Shown: positions 8,677 through 18,511, counted from the first letter of the stretch. The stretch is 38,695 bases of DNA from Streptosporangium pseudovulgare (GCF_014648055.1 NZ_BMQJ01000035.1:1-38695), one strand, 5' to 3'. Made by a program: numbers and translations. Notes: generated by a model from the letters alone, not told the origin.

Positions 8677-8692
8677 GTGACCTCGATCCTCA

Positions 8693-8730
8693 AGTCAGGT
8701 CTCCTGTCAGGAGATGAGTCAGGTCTCCTG
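8693..8730. repeat. Direct and inverted repeats at the transposase-like gene 3' end
   Basis: The 14-base sequence AGTCAGGTCTCCTG occurs at 8693-8706 and 8717-8730. Between them TCTCCTG-T-CAGGAGA (8700-8714) forms an interrupted palindrome. The repeats straddle the stop codon of the transposase-like gene and the 42-base gap to the next gene. They could be a remnant transposon end or a small duplication; no matching copy was seen at the gene's other end. Confidence 0.5.
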
Positions 8731-10137
8731 CCAAGGAGATTTCGCGTTCCGCGTCGTGGTGGCGCTCCCGGCGCGGGGGGTCTCGCCCAGCAGCGTGTGC
8801 AGGCGGTTGAGGACGATGAAGGCGTGCGCGGCCGACACGAGGGTGACGTGCCGGTGCCAGCCGCCGAACGACCTGCCCTCGAAGTCGTACAGGCCGACGA
8901 GCCTGCTGATGCGCTCCTGGTCCCGGTAGACCTGGCGGCCCAGGTTGGCGCAGGCCAGGAGGGACGGCACCGACATGCGGGTGAGGTTGGACACCCAGAA
9001 GCTGGGCCTGCCCTGGACCGAGTCGCGCCACTCCGCGATGAGGACGAACGCCCGCCGCCCCGGCGGCAGGTCGGTGCTGACCGGTGTGAAAGGGGAGGGG
9101 GCGGGGTCCGGTTCCGTGTCGGCGCCGGGCACGTCGACGTGCATCGCGGCGGCCAGGATCCCCTGGTGGGCGCTCTGCTCGGTGTCCTGCCACTGAACCA
9201 CCCTGCGTTGTTCCTTGAGGTACCTGGCCAGGGACTCGGCCGACTGCCCCGTCTCCTCGTGCCGCCGGCCTTCGCCCCATCCCGTCCGGGTGAACCGGGT
9301 CGCGCGGTTCACCCGGACGATGAACGGGATGCGCAGCCGGTGCAGCTCGGCGATCGCCTCCGCGGCGTCGGCCTCGCGGGCGTCCAGGACGACGGGCCGT
9401 ACCGGCAGCCCCCAGTCATTGATGATCGTGACAAGCGCGTCGAGGCCGATTCCCCACGGTGAGCCGCTCTTGACATCGGACGGAATGGCGGCCGAACGGC
9501 GCCGGAACGTGTCGTCGGTCCAGCTCGGCGGCAGGACGAGATGCCAGTCCATCGGGCAGCTCATCCCGGGCTGCGCCAGCCATATGCCGAGCGCCCGTTG
9601 ACAGTTGACAGACCTTCCTAAATGAGAGACAAATTGCGTGTCAACTCCGACGGTATTGCTGCCCGCCTTGGGAATGACAAGCGGCGAGATGACCCACGAG
9701 GAGACCTTGAGATTTCCGCAGATAATCCTGGCCAGTCGCCGGCGGACTTCCATCCATTGCCAGGTGGAGTTGCTGACGAACTGCTGAAGGTTCTGCTGGG
9801 AGGCGGGCTGGCGGCAGGTCGCGGCTATGCTGCGCATTGATTTCCGCCCGTCGGAGACGAGGAGCCCCCGAATATACATCCACCCCCACCTGCGCTGATC
9901 TCGTCGGCTCAGCGAGCCCAGAAGTTCTCTGCAGAACTCCTCCAAGATCTCCTCCCTGACAAGGGCGGCGATATGGGACGATGATCCAAGCCGGCTTTGC
10001 CCCTGTTTTGCTGACGCCACCCGTGACCCCTCTCGTGCCATTTGGTGCGTCTTGCCGATGCCGGATCGGCCACAGATTAAAGTACATCTGCGGTCTGTCC
10101 GTGTCGAGAAGCGCGAAAAACTTTCCAAATCGATCAT
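8719..10137 (-). CDS. IS701-like transposase-related protein, probably catalytically defective
   Basis: The frame encodes up to 472 residues related to IS701-family transposases (DDE superfamily): VREEILEEFCRELLGSLSRRDQRRWG, YIRGLLVSDGRKSMRSIA, LQQFVSNSTWQW and, later, VLDAREADAAEAIAELHRLRIPFIVRV with VVLD as the second acidic site. Where active relatives have D-D-T before a Pro-Lys-x-Gly motif, this protein has SPLVIPKAG, so the first catalytic Asp looks lost. No terminal inverted repeats or target duplication were found. Such stand-alone relatives are common in actinomycetes. The true start is uncertain: the first ~50 residues (with GRSGIGKT) do not belong to the family, and no good ribosome-binding site precedes ATG 10137 or 10041. 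The 5' half is less G+C-rich than its neighbours. Confidence 0.65.
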   Translation of the reverse strand: MIDLESFSRFSTRTDRRCTLICGRSGIGKTHQMAREGSRVASAKQGQSRLGSSSHIAALVREEILEEFCRELLGSLSRRDQRRWGWMYIRGLLVSDGRKSMRSIAATCRQPASQQNLQQFVSNSTWQWMEVRRRLARIICGNLKVSSWVISPLVIPKAGSNTVGVDTQFVSHLGRSVNCQRALGIWLAQPGMSCPMDWHLVLPPSWTDDTFRRRSAAIPSDVKSGSPWGIGLDALVTIINDWGLPVRPVVLDAREADAAEAIAELHRLRIPFIVRVNRATRFTRTGWGEGRRHEETGQSAESLARYLKEQRRVVQWQDTEQSAHQGILAAAMHVDVPGADTEPDPAPSPFTPVSTDLPPGRRAFVLIAEWRDSVQGRPSFWVSNLTRMSVPSLLACANLGRQVYRDQERISRLVGLYDFEGRSFGGWHRHVTLVSAAHAFIVLNRLHTLLGETPRAGSATTTRNAKSPWQET

Positions 10138-10248
10138 CGATCGTCACTGCGGCCCGGGGTGCGGCGGCGTTCCGTTGTTTTGGGTCCTCTTCCGGGCGGA
10201 AAACCGGCCCGGCCTTATTCTTCGGGAAATACGGAACGGAACCGGATT

Positions 10249-10269
10249 ACCGTCCATGACACGGACGGT
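10249..10269. terminator. Inverted repeat downstream of the long minus-strand operon
   Basis: ACCGTCC (10249-10255) and GGACGGT (10263-10269) pair perfectly with a seven-base loop. It lies about 185 bases past the stop codon of the last gene in the minus-strand operon and 110 bases before the transposase-like gene. It may be a weak terminator or an operator; there is no T-run. Confidence 0.3.
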
Positions 10270-10380
10270 GACAGCCGGGTGAATAAACGATGTGAATCAT
10301 TTTCCGGAGAACCGTGAAGTGGAAGGCCCGCGGCGGCCCGCCCGGCACCGCACACCCGGCTCCCCCTCACCCGGGCTCCC

Positions 10381-10451
10381 GCCCGGTGCCCGCCCGGTGC
10401 CCGCCCGGTGTCCGCCCGGTGTCCGCCGGTTCCGGCTCCCGCCCGGTGTCC
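10381..10451. repeat. 11-bp tandem repeat tract
   Basis: The unit GCCCGGTGYCC is repeated four times in a row from 10381 to 10424, followed by a degenerate stretch and a fifth copy at 10441-10451. The tract ends two bases before the stop codon of the MinD-like gene. It is non-coding on either strand as far as I can judge. It could form stable RNA structure at the 3' end of the long operon. Confidence 0.75.
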
Positions 10452-10453
10452 GC

Positions 10454-11194
10454 TCACCCGGGCGCGGGGCCCGGGAACGGCTGCCCGGTCAGCGCCCGCG
10501 CGACCGCCCGGATCCGGGAGGACAGCCCGTGCTCGGGGTGCGCGGTGACGAACGCCTCCCCGGCGCCGGCGAGCGCGAACTCCGGGGAGTACGGCAGGAC
10601 CGTCATGGGCACGTCCCCGTGGACCGACCGGGCCTGGCGCAGGACGTCCGGCTCGGCCAGCGACGCGGGCACCATGTTGATCACCAGGAACGAGGGCGAG
10701 AGCCGCAGGGGCGGCCTGCCGCGGATCCGGTCCACGTGCAGGCTGACGTCGGCGATGCCGGCGCAGACCACCGCCTCCGTGGTGAGCCCGGCGGGGGTGT
10801 CCAGCAGGAGCAGGTCGAGGTCGAGCGCGTCGACCAGCCGTCGGCACCCCTCGACGAGCAGGCCCGGATCGTAGCCTCCGACCAGCGCGCCGGCCGCGTC
10901 CTCGTGGCCGCGGATCGCGGCCACCGCGAACAGCGCCCCCTCGCCGCCGGCCGCCCACGGCGGGAGGTGGTGGACCGCGCGCGCGATGTCGCAGTCGCCG
11001 CACAGGTAGTCCGCGAGCGACCAGGTCGCCGGCACGGCGAGCGCGTCGGCCAGGCCGGGCGACTGCATGGCGGTGTCGACGATGGCCACCCGCAGGCCGC
11101 TCCGCGCCGCCGCGACCCCGATGTTCACCGCCAGCGTGGTCTTCCCCGTCCCCCCGTACGAGGAGGAGACGCTCACGATCCGCATCCCCGTCAC
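10454..11194 (-). CDS. MinD/ParA-like ATPase without the usual signature lysine
   Basis: A protein of 246 residues of the SIMIBI/ParA-MinD fold. The P-loop reads SSSYGGTGKTT: the GKT core is intact, but the lysine normally preceding GG in ParA/MinD (KGGxGKT), which reaches across the dimer, is Tyr here. Other hallmarks are present: IVDTAMQSPGLADAL (switch I region) and LLLLDTPAGLTTEAV (Walker B/switch II), then LVINMVP. GTG 11194 was chosen because GGAGG lies five bases upstream and GTGA overlaps the stop of the phosphatase gene; ATG 11185 is the alternative. It is the last gene of the long minus-strand operon. It could position or gate the signalling cassette, but its partner is unknown. Confidence 0.75.
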   Translation of the reverse strand: MTGMRIVSVSSSYGGTGKTTLAVNIGVAAARSGLRVAIVDTAMQSPGLADALAVPATWSLADYLCGDCDIARAVHHLPPWAAGGEGALFAVAAIRGHEDAAGALVGGYDPGLLVEGCRRLVDALDLDLLLLDTPAGLTTEAVVCAGIADVSLHVDRIRGRPPLRLSPSFLVINMVPASLAEPDVLRQARSVHGDVPMTVLPYSPEFALAGAGEAFVTAHPEHGLSSRIRAVARALTGQPFPGPAPG

Positions 11195-12426
11195 CGGCGC
11201 CTCCGCAGTGCCAGCATGGTGATGTCGTCCGACTGCGGCGCCCGGCCGGTGTGCGCCTGGACCTCCGCGAGGGTCCTGCCGACCATGTCGCCCGCCCCGG
11301 CGCCGGGCATGCCGCTCAGTAGCCGGACCAGGCGGGGCAGGCCGAACAGCTCCCTTTCCGCGTTCCTCGCCTCGGTGACGCCGTCGGTGTAGAGGAAGAG
11401 CGTGTCGGACGGCCCGAGGGTGACGCTGGCGATGGTGAAGACGGCGTCGGGCCAGAGCCCGACGGCCGGCCCCGTCGTCCGGAGCAGCCGGTGCCCCCCG
11501 GAGGCGCGCAGCAGCACCGGCGGATTGTGCCCGGCGTTGATGTAGAGGAGCCGGCCGGAGTCCGGATCGGTCACGCAGAAGAACAGCGTGACGAAATACG
11601 CCTGCTGGAGGTGGTTGGCGGTGAGGTAGCGGTTGGCGCCGTGCACGGTGGACAGCAGTGGCAGGGCGCCGATGCTCGGCGAGCTGAGGAAGACCTGCTG
11701 GGTCGGCAGCAGGAACGGCGCCAGGGCCCCGCCCGCCCACAGGTTCTGCGCCGAGAACCGCAGCAGGGTGCGCACCAGCGCCATGAACAGGGCGGCCCCG
11801 ATGCCCTTGTCGCAGACGTCGGCGACGAGGAACGCCTCCCGCCGCCCGCCGGCCATGGGGAACCCGTCGTAGAAGTCGCCGGAGACCTCCCGGGCGGGCT
11901 CGAACCCCGTCGCCACCTCCCAGCCGTCGGGACAGGGCAGCTCCGGCGGCAGGAACCCCTGCTGGATCTGCCTGCCGATCTTCAGGTCACGGTCGTGCTG
12001 GAGGAGGCTGAGGGAGGGGTAGGGGTCGAGCTCGGCGGCGGTGCGGGCCAGCCGCCTGCGCTGGTGCCCCCGTTCGAGCCGGTTGCGGACCAGCGTCGGG
12101 GTGAACGGCGGGACGAGGAAGTCCATCTCGTGGTCGAGGTGCGCGTCCAGCGGGATGTGGTCGGGCCCGCAGAACAGCAGCACCCCCGGAGGCGTGCGCA
12201 GGTGCTGCCACCTCTGGCCGAACAGCGCCACCTCCTTCGCGGTCAGCGAGGCGTGCAGCAGCAGAAGGTCCGGTTCGAGGGCGTCGTGCGCCCCCGCGAG
12301 GACCTCCGGACCGGAGGAGAGCACCGGCCGGTTGCCGCACTCCGCCAGTGCCCTGGTCAGCTCGTGCGTCTCGGCGGCGGCGTTCTCCTCCGGTCCTTCC
12401 ACGACCAGGAGCGTCAGCTCATCCAT
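11191..12426 (-). CDS. RsbU-like PP2C phosphatase with pseudo-receiver domain
   Basis: A protein of 411 residues. The first ~125 resemble a response-regulator receiver, but where the phospho-acceptor Asp is expected the sequence is LLLLHASL, so it is probably a pseudo-receiver. A helical linker (LQHDRDLKIGRQIQQGFLPPELP) typical of RsbU/SpoIIE-class enzymes leads to a PP2C domain with all metal-binding motifs: VSGDFYDGF, VADVCDKGIGAALFMA, YTDGVTEARN and QSDDITMLAL. Such phosphatases dephosphorylate STAS antagonists, releasing them to bind the RsbW-type kinase. Its start overlaps the kinase gene by 13 bases, and its stop overlaps the MinD-like gene. Two STAS proteins lie in the same operon as likely substrates. 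Confidence 0.9.
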   Translation of the reverse strand: MDELTLLVVEGPEENAAAETHELTRALAECGNRPVLSSGPEVLAGAHDALEPDLLLLHASLTAKEVALFGQRWQHLRTPPGVLLFCGPDHIPLDAHLDHEMDFLVPPFTPTLVRNRLERGHQRRRLARTAAELDPYPSLSLLQHDRDLKIGRQIQQGFLPPELPCPDGWEVATGFEPAREVSGDFYDGFPMAGGRREAFLVADVCDKGIGAALFMALVRTLLRFSAQNLWAGGALAPFLLPTQQVFLSSPSIGALPLLSTVHGANRYLTANHLQQAYFVTLFFCVTDPDSGRLLYINAGHNPPVLLRASGGHRLLRTTGPAVGLWPDAVFTIASVTLGPSDTLFLYTDGVTEARNAERELFGLPRLVRLLSGMPGAGAGDMVGRTLAEVQAHTGRAPQSDDITMLALRRRR

Positions 12427-12869
12427 GGCGGCCGGCGGTCGTCATGGGCGACCAGGTCGCGGCCGGAGCGGCGGACGACGACGATCGTCCGGTTCAGCTC
12501 TCCGACGCGCTCGTAGATGAGCCGGTCGGCGCTCATCCTGGCGAGGCTCAAACCGAACCCTCCCACGGGCAGGTCGTCGGGGTCGACGACGGGGATCGGA
12601 CGGTGTCCGGACGTCGGGTCGAACTCCGTCCCGAAGTCGACGATGAGGAACAGCACCCAGCCGTCGCTGACCGAGGAGTGCAGTTCGATCTCGCCCGCCG
12701 AGGCGGGCGGGTAGCCGTGCGTGATGACGTTGGTGATCAGTTCGTCGACGGCGAGCCGCAACCGGTAGGCGTCCTTGTCGCCCAGGCCGGCGACGGCCAC
12801 GGCGCCGCCGACGAACTCCGCGACCGCCACCAGCGAGGCGACGGTCGCGGGCACCCGTAAGGTCTCCAT
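12414..12869 (-). CDS. RsbW-like anti-sigma factor / serine kinase (HATPase_c)
   Basis: A protein of 151 residues with the single GHKL ATPase domain of RsbW/SpoIIAB proteins. The N box DELITNVITHGYPP carries the Glu and Asn for Mg-ATP, the G1 box is DFGTEFDP, and GGFGLSLARMSADRLIYER is the G2 region. The family phosphorylates STAS antagonists and sequesters a sigma factor or other target. ATG 12869 was chosen, 11 bases after the STAS stop; an upstream extension in the same frame only reads through the STAS gene. No sigma factor gene lies nearby, so the target must be encoded elsewhere or be something else. Confidence 0.88.
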   Translation of the reverse strand: METLRVPATVASLVAVAEFVGGAVAVAGLGDKDAYRLRLAVDELITNVITHGYPPASAGEIELHSSVSDGWVLFLIVDFGTEFDPTSGHRPIPVVDPDDLPVGGFGLSLARMSADRLIYERVGELNRTIVVVRRSGRDLVAHDDRRPPWMS

Positions 12870-12880
12870 GCGGGCGCGCG

Positions 12881-13198
12881 TCAGGCGGAGAACGACTCTC
12901 GGATCGTGATCGCGTGCTGCAATCCCGTCATACGGATGGTCTCGGCGACGTTCTCGTTGGCGCCCTCGACGACCACCTCCATGTCGTCGCCCATCTTCTG
13001 CCGCGCGAAGACGAGCCCCCGCACCCCCGCGGAGGAGATGTAGGAGAGGCCGTGCATCGCCAGGCACAGCTTCTTGGGCGAGCGGGTGGCCACCTGCTGG
13101 AGGATCTCGTGGAAGCTCGGCGCGGACAGCGCGTCGAGGTCGCCGCTCATCTGGATGGTGACGGTGTCTCCACTGGTGATCAGATCTGCCTGGAACAT
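12881..13198 (-). CDS. STAS-domain anti-anti-sigma factor (RsbV-like), first copy
   Basis: A protein of 105 residues consisting only of a STAS domain. It has TIQMSGDLDALSAPSFHEIL, the central strand LCLAMHGLSYISSAGVRGLVFA with the serines at the usual phosphorylation site (SSAG), and a C-terminal helix NVAETIRMTGLQHAI. In partner switching, the unphosphorylated form binds the RsbW-like kinase. ATG 13198 is preceded by AGGGGAT at good distance. It lies directly upstream of the kinase and phosphatase genes and 26 bases downstream of glgX, on the same transcript. Confidence 0.88.
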   Translation of the reverse strand: MFQADLITSGDTVTIQMSGDLDALSAPSFHEILQQVATRSPKKLCLAMHGLSYISSAGVRGLVFARQKMGDDMEVVVEGANENVAETIRMTGLQHAITIRESFSA

Positions 13199-13224
13199 GT
13201 CGTATCCCCTGTCATCCGGGTTGA

Positions 13225-15314
<2,090 letters not shown>

Positions 15315-15318
<4 letters not shown>

Positions 15319-15671
15319 GGTGTCTCCGTCAGCAGTTCGGCCGCCTTGCCGAGGTCCTCGGCGACGGTGAAGAAGTTGAGGAAGCCGACGGCGCTCATGA
15401 GCATCCGGAGTTCCTCCGACAGTCCCACCACGGCCATCTGGCCGCTGGCGCACTGCGCCTGCCGGTAGGACAGCAGCATGACCCTCAGGCCGGCGCTGGA
15501 CATGTAGCGCAGGTTCGACAGGTCGAGCGCCAGCAGCCGGTGCTCGGCCAGTGCCCTGCCGACATGTTCCTGGACCACGGGGGCCGTCCTGCTGTCCAGG
15601 TCGCCGGTGAGTGCGACCACCGCCAGCTCGCCCTCTTTCGAGACCGTGACGTCGAGTGTTCGCGTGGACAT
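15315..15671 (-). CDS. STAS-domain anti-anti-sigma factor, second copy
   Basis: A STAS-only protein of 118 residues: LAVVALTGDLDSRTAPVVQEHV, the strand LLALDLSNLRYMSSAGLRVMLLS with the phospho-acceptor serines, and the C-terminal LRMLMSAVGFLNFFTVAEDLGKAAELL, a form close to RsbV/SpoIIAA. ATG 15671 follows AAGGA at about ten bases. It begins 14 bases after the AGE-epimerase-like gene and overlaps glgX by four bases. It differs clearly from the copy at 12881, so the two may respond to different phosphatases or bind the same kinase with different strength. Confidence 0.88.
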
Positions 15672-15685
15672 CTCGTCTCTCGTCC

Positions 15686-17515
15686 TTACTTCTCTGATAC
15701 GGGGGACAGGGTGACGCGGATCGGGAGCCGGTCCTGCGTGTCGGGGAGGTCCACCTGGAGCTCCTCGGCGTCGAACCGGTGGTACGGGCTCCCGCCGACC
15801 TCCACGGACTCGATCCGGATCGAGCCCTGCGGCAGCAGATCGGGGGCGACGCGCAGCGTGCGGTCGGGGAAGGCGCCCGGCATGGGCTTGAACCACAGGT
15901 TGAGCGGTTCCTTCTCGACGAGCAGGTTCGTGTAGACGGTGGCCAGGTAGCACAGCTCGGAGGAGTGGTACATGCTCATCGAGTGGCTGCCCTTGAAGCG
16001 CTCGGTGCCGAGGAGGTAGGGCATGCCGTCGGCGAGCACGTTGAAGTAGACGGCTCCCTCGTCGTGGTCGAGGAAGAAGGCGTTGTAGAAGGCGGAGGCG
16101 CGCCGGGCCTCCTGCAGGAACTCCCGCTCGCCGGTGACGCCGGCCAGGATGAGGTAGGCGAGGATCGCCTGCTCCTGCTGCCACCAGGCCTTGCGGTCGT
16201 GCCAGGCGAACCGGTACCACCGGTCCCCGGCGGGCTTGGTCCGTTCCACGACGTCGTACCAGCCGCCGCGCTGCTGGTCGCTGCCGACCTCGGGCATGCG
16301 CCGGGCGATCCGCTCGGCCAGCTCCCGGTAGTCCTTCTTGCTCCGCAGGGAGTTCATCCGCATGAGGTTCCATGCGATCTTGAGGTTGTGGCCGACGACC
16401 GCGCGGTCCTGCTGCCAGGTGTGGCCGCGGTCGGGGCTCCAGTCCTCGTTGAAACGTTCCTGGACGAACGGGCTGTAGTCGTCCTCGGGGAAGTGCTCGG
16501 CGATGGTGTCGAACGTGCGCTCCAGGAAGTCGGCGTACTCCTCGCGGCCCGTCGCGAGGTAGAGGTTGATCAGGTAGGCGGGCGCGTGGTCGCCGACCGA
16601 GTTCCAGTTCTTCCTGGCGTCGTTGGGCGCGATGGAGGGGTGCCGCGGGTCCATGAAGATCGGGTCGATGTGGCTGAAGTAGCCGCCGCCCTTGGTGTCG
16701 CGGAAGTGGTTCTCGAACAGCCTGATCGTGCCCTCGGCGTCGCGCAGGATCGCCGGGTCCCCGTTGACCCGGTAGGTCTGCGTCGGCCCGGCCAGCGCGT
16801 AGATCTGCTCGTACATCGGGATCGCGTCGTAGTCGTCGGAGAACTCGGAGGTGAAGAGCTTCTTCTCCGGCCGGTCCTCCTGCACCTCGATGCCGTGGTA
16901 CCAGTAGGTGACGTCGTGCATCGGGTCGGCGAACCGCATGTGCTCGCGCAGGTAGTCCACGCCGCGCTCGGCGACGTCGAGATACCCGTCCTTCCCGGTG
17001 AGCATGTACGCCGAGGCCATGCCGTACACCAGGCGGGAGATGGTGTCGGTCTCCTGCACGTGGCTTGAGGTCTTCCGCCCGTCGAGCCGCAGGACGGTGC
17101 GGTAGTCGCGGTAGTCGGCGGGGCCGGAGCCGAACTGCGCCCTGCGGTAGAAGGCGGCGATCCGGTCGAGCTGGTGGATCCACCAGTCCGGCTCCTCGAA
17201 GCGGTACTCGCCGGGCCGGCGGCCCACGAAGACCAGCCGCTTGGCGTCGAACTCCCAGCCGCGGTCCTGCGGGGCGTGCACGCCGTAGGCGAAGAGGTCC
17301 TGACCCGGCCTGATCATGTCGTCGCGGTGGTCGGCGGCGTCGAGGTAGGGGTGTTCGAGGTTGCGCAGCACCTCCGCGGAGGTGGTGTCGTCCACGGTGA
17401 CGTCGAACTCGCGGCCGTCGGCCGTGGTGAGCCCGAACGTCCCCTTGGCGTCCAGGGGGGTGGTGACCCTGCCCGCGATCAGGTCGCTGAACCGGAAGCC
17501 AACATCACTGGCCAT
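15686..17515 (-). CDS. AGE-family (N-acylglucosamine 2-epimerase-like) protein
   Basis: A 609-residue protein whose middle (about 110-530) is an (alpha/alpha)6 barrel of the AGE epimerase/isomerase family. Helices carry AFYRRAQF, TISRLVYGMASAYMLTG, GGGYFSHIDP, DHAPAYLINLYLATG, VGHNLKIAWNLM, AWWQQEQAILAYLIL and a late HSSELCYLATVY. The conserved His in GHNLKIAW and aromatic-rich helices fit the sugar-binding centre. It is longer than classical AGE (about 400 residues), with an N-terminal ~100-residue and a C-terminal ~70-residue beta-rich extension (SIRIESVEVGG, VDLPDTQDRLPIRVTL). The substrate is unknown; family members interconvert sugars or act on disaccharides. The start overlaps the VOC gene by 11 bases. 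Confidence 0.75.
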   Translation of the reverse strand: MASDVGFRFSDLIAGRVTTPLDAKGTFGLTTADGREFDVTVDDTTSAEVLRNLEHPYLDAADHRDDMIRPGQDLFAYGVHAPQDRGWEFDAKRLVFVGRRPGEYRFEEPDWWIHQLDRIAAFYRRAQFGSGPADYRDYRTVLRLDGRKTSSHVQETDTISRLVYGMASAYMLTGKDGYLDVAERGVDYLREHMRFADPMHDVTYWYHGIEVQEDRPEKKLFTSEFSDDYDAIPMYEQIYALAGPTQTYRVNGDPAILRDAEGTIRLFENHFRDTKGGGYFSHIDPIFMDPRHPSIAPNDARKNWNSVGDHAPAYLINLYLATGREEYADFLERTFDTIAEHFPEDDYSPFVQERFNEDWSPDRGHTWQQDRAVVGHNLKIAWNLMRMNSLRSKKDYRELAERIARRMPEVGSDQQRGGWYDVVERTKPAGDRWYRFAWHDRKAWWQQEQAILAYLILAGVTGEREFLQEARRASAFYNAFFLDHDEGAVYFNVLADGMPYLLGTERFKGSHSMSMYHSSELCYLATVYTNLLVEKEPLNLWFKPMPGAFPDRTLRVAPDLLPQGSIRIESVEVGGSPYHRFDAEELQVDLPDTQDRLPIRVTLSPVSEK

Positions 17516-17921
17516 CTGCTCCGCCTTCGGAAGTCTGGTCCTTGAAACCTTGCGTTATCTCCACGACCGTGCCGTCGGGGTCCTTCACCCACACCGTGCG
17601 CCAGCCCGGGATGAAGTCGTCGAAGCACAGCGGGCCCAGCGACACCTGGGCCTGCGGGCCCATCCCGGCCAGGGCCTCGTCGATGTCGTCGGTCTGCAGG
17701 GCGATGTGCCGCAGCGTGCCGGCCGCGGTCGGCCCGTCGCCGCCGGGCGCGCCGTCCCCGGCCTGGAACAGCTCCAGGTAGACGTCGCCCTTGCGGAGGA
17801 AGAGGATCTTGGAGTCGCCCACGGGGAAGCTCGCCGCGCGGGCGAAGCCGAACCACCGGCAGTAGAACTCGGCGGTCACGTCCACGTCATTGCAGTTCAG
17901 CGCGGTGTGCGACCACCTCAT
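17505..17921 (-). CDS. VOC-superfamily (glyoxalase I-like) protein
   Basis: A 138-residue protein with two beta-alpha-beta-beta-beta units of the vicinal oxygen chelate fold. The first contains HTALNCNDVDVTAEFYCRWFGF and ILFLRKGDVYLELFQ; the second LRHIALQTDDIDEAL and TVWVKDPDGTVVEITQG. Potential metal ligands are the early His, the Glu of LELF, the His of LRHIAL and the Glu of VEITQ, as in glyoxalase I and dioxygenases, so metal binding is plausible. The substrate cannot be assigned. It lies between a DJ-1 gene (ATGA overlap) and the AGE gene (11-base overlap), which fits a role in carbonyl metabolism or detoxification. Confidence 0.82.
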   Translation of the reverse strand: MRWSHTALNCNDVDVTAEFYCRWFGFARAASFPVGDSKILFLRKGDVYLELFQAGDGAPGGDGPTAAGTLRHIALQTDDIDEALAGMGPQAQVSLGPLCFDDFIPGWRTVWVKDPDGTVVEITQGFKDQTSEGGADGQ

Positions 17922-18511
17922 GCGGCCCTCTCCCCGTTCCTGCGCGCCGCCAGTTCGCCGAGCAGGGCGCGCGCGAACAGGTGGCAGTGGGCGCCGCTGC
18001 GGCCGGTGACGAGGTCGCCGTCGACCACGACGTCCTCGTCGCGGTACTCGGCGCCCATGTTCAGCACGTCGCCGACCAGGTTGTTGTGGCACGTGACGGG
18101 GCGTCCACGGACCGTCTCCGGCGCCTTGGCCAGCAGCCACATGCCGTGGCAGATGACGCCCTTGAGCACCTCGGGCAGGGCGAACGCCCGCCGCATCAGC
18201 TCGGTCGCCGGGGAGGGGTCGAGCGGCTTCTCGCTGAAGCGGAGCCGGTCGGCGACCATGCCCGACGGCACGACGATCGCGTCGTAGGAGCGCAGCGCGT
18301 CGTCGTCCAGCCCCTCCAGCGATCCGTTCACCGTCAGCGGCGCCCGGTACTCGTGGCCGGTGAAGGTGATCTCCGGCTGCCCCCACAGCCGGGTCAGCAG
18401 GTCGAGGCGGATGCCCTCCTCGGCGAAGCGGCGCTGGTAGTAGAAGATCTCGGGCTCGTAGTAGTCGCTCTCCATCAGGACCGCGACGCGCGCCCCGCGC
18501 AGGTCAGCCAC
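17918..18511 (-). CDS. DJ-1/PfpI-family protein (first of three)
   Basis: A 197-residue protein with the DJ-1/PfpI flavodoxin-like fold: VAVLMESDYYEPEIFYYQRRF (with the conserved Glu), YDAIVVPSGMVADRLRF, and the nucleophile elbow VLKGVICHGMWLLA with Cys near residue 120 followed by His. The family includes proteases, Hsp31-type glyoxalases and deglycase-like repair proteins. Its GTG start at 18511 has GGGAGG a few bases upstream. The stop overlaps the VOC gene, and the start overlaps the GMC gene by eight bases. It differs from the two other DJ-1-type proteins of the window in size and motif context, so they are not recent duplicates. Confidence 0.85.
   Translation of the reverse strand: MADLRGARVAVLMESDYYEPEIFYYQRRFAEEGIRLDLLTRLWGQPEITFTGHEYRAPLTVNGSLEGLDDDALRSYDAIVVPSGMVADRLRFSEKPLDPSPATELMRRAFALPEVLKGVICHGMWLLAKAPETVRGRPVTCHNNLVGDVLNMGAEYRDEDVVVDGDLVTGRSGAHCHLFARALLGELAARRNGERAA

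Larger units (their letters stand above)
10138..10453. other. Intergenic region between MinD-like operon end and transposase-like gene
   Basis: A 316-base stretch without a supported gene. The part 10138-10330 is poorer in G+C than its surroundings and should hold the promoter of the transposase-like gene, though no clear -35/-10 pair was recognised. It contains a 7-bp inverted repeat (10249-10269). The rest is an extremely C/G-rich tandem-repeat tract (10381-10451) that abuts the stop codon of the MinD-like gene. Confidence 0.6.

Noticed and set aside
6961..9462. 833-codon plus-strand open frame over the CDGSH/haemoglobin and transposase-like genes
   Set aside because: It spans two clear minus-strand genes and their gap and reads as a repetitive shadow sequence.
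8693..10300. Complete IS701-type insertion sequence
   Set aside because: The repeats at 8693-8730 have no partner at the far end and no target-site duplication was found.
10381..10451. Possible CRISPR-like array
   Set aside because: The repeat unit is 11 bp with no spacers between most copies, so it is a simple tandem repeat.
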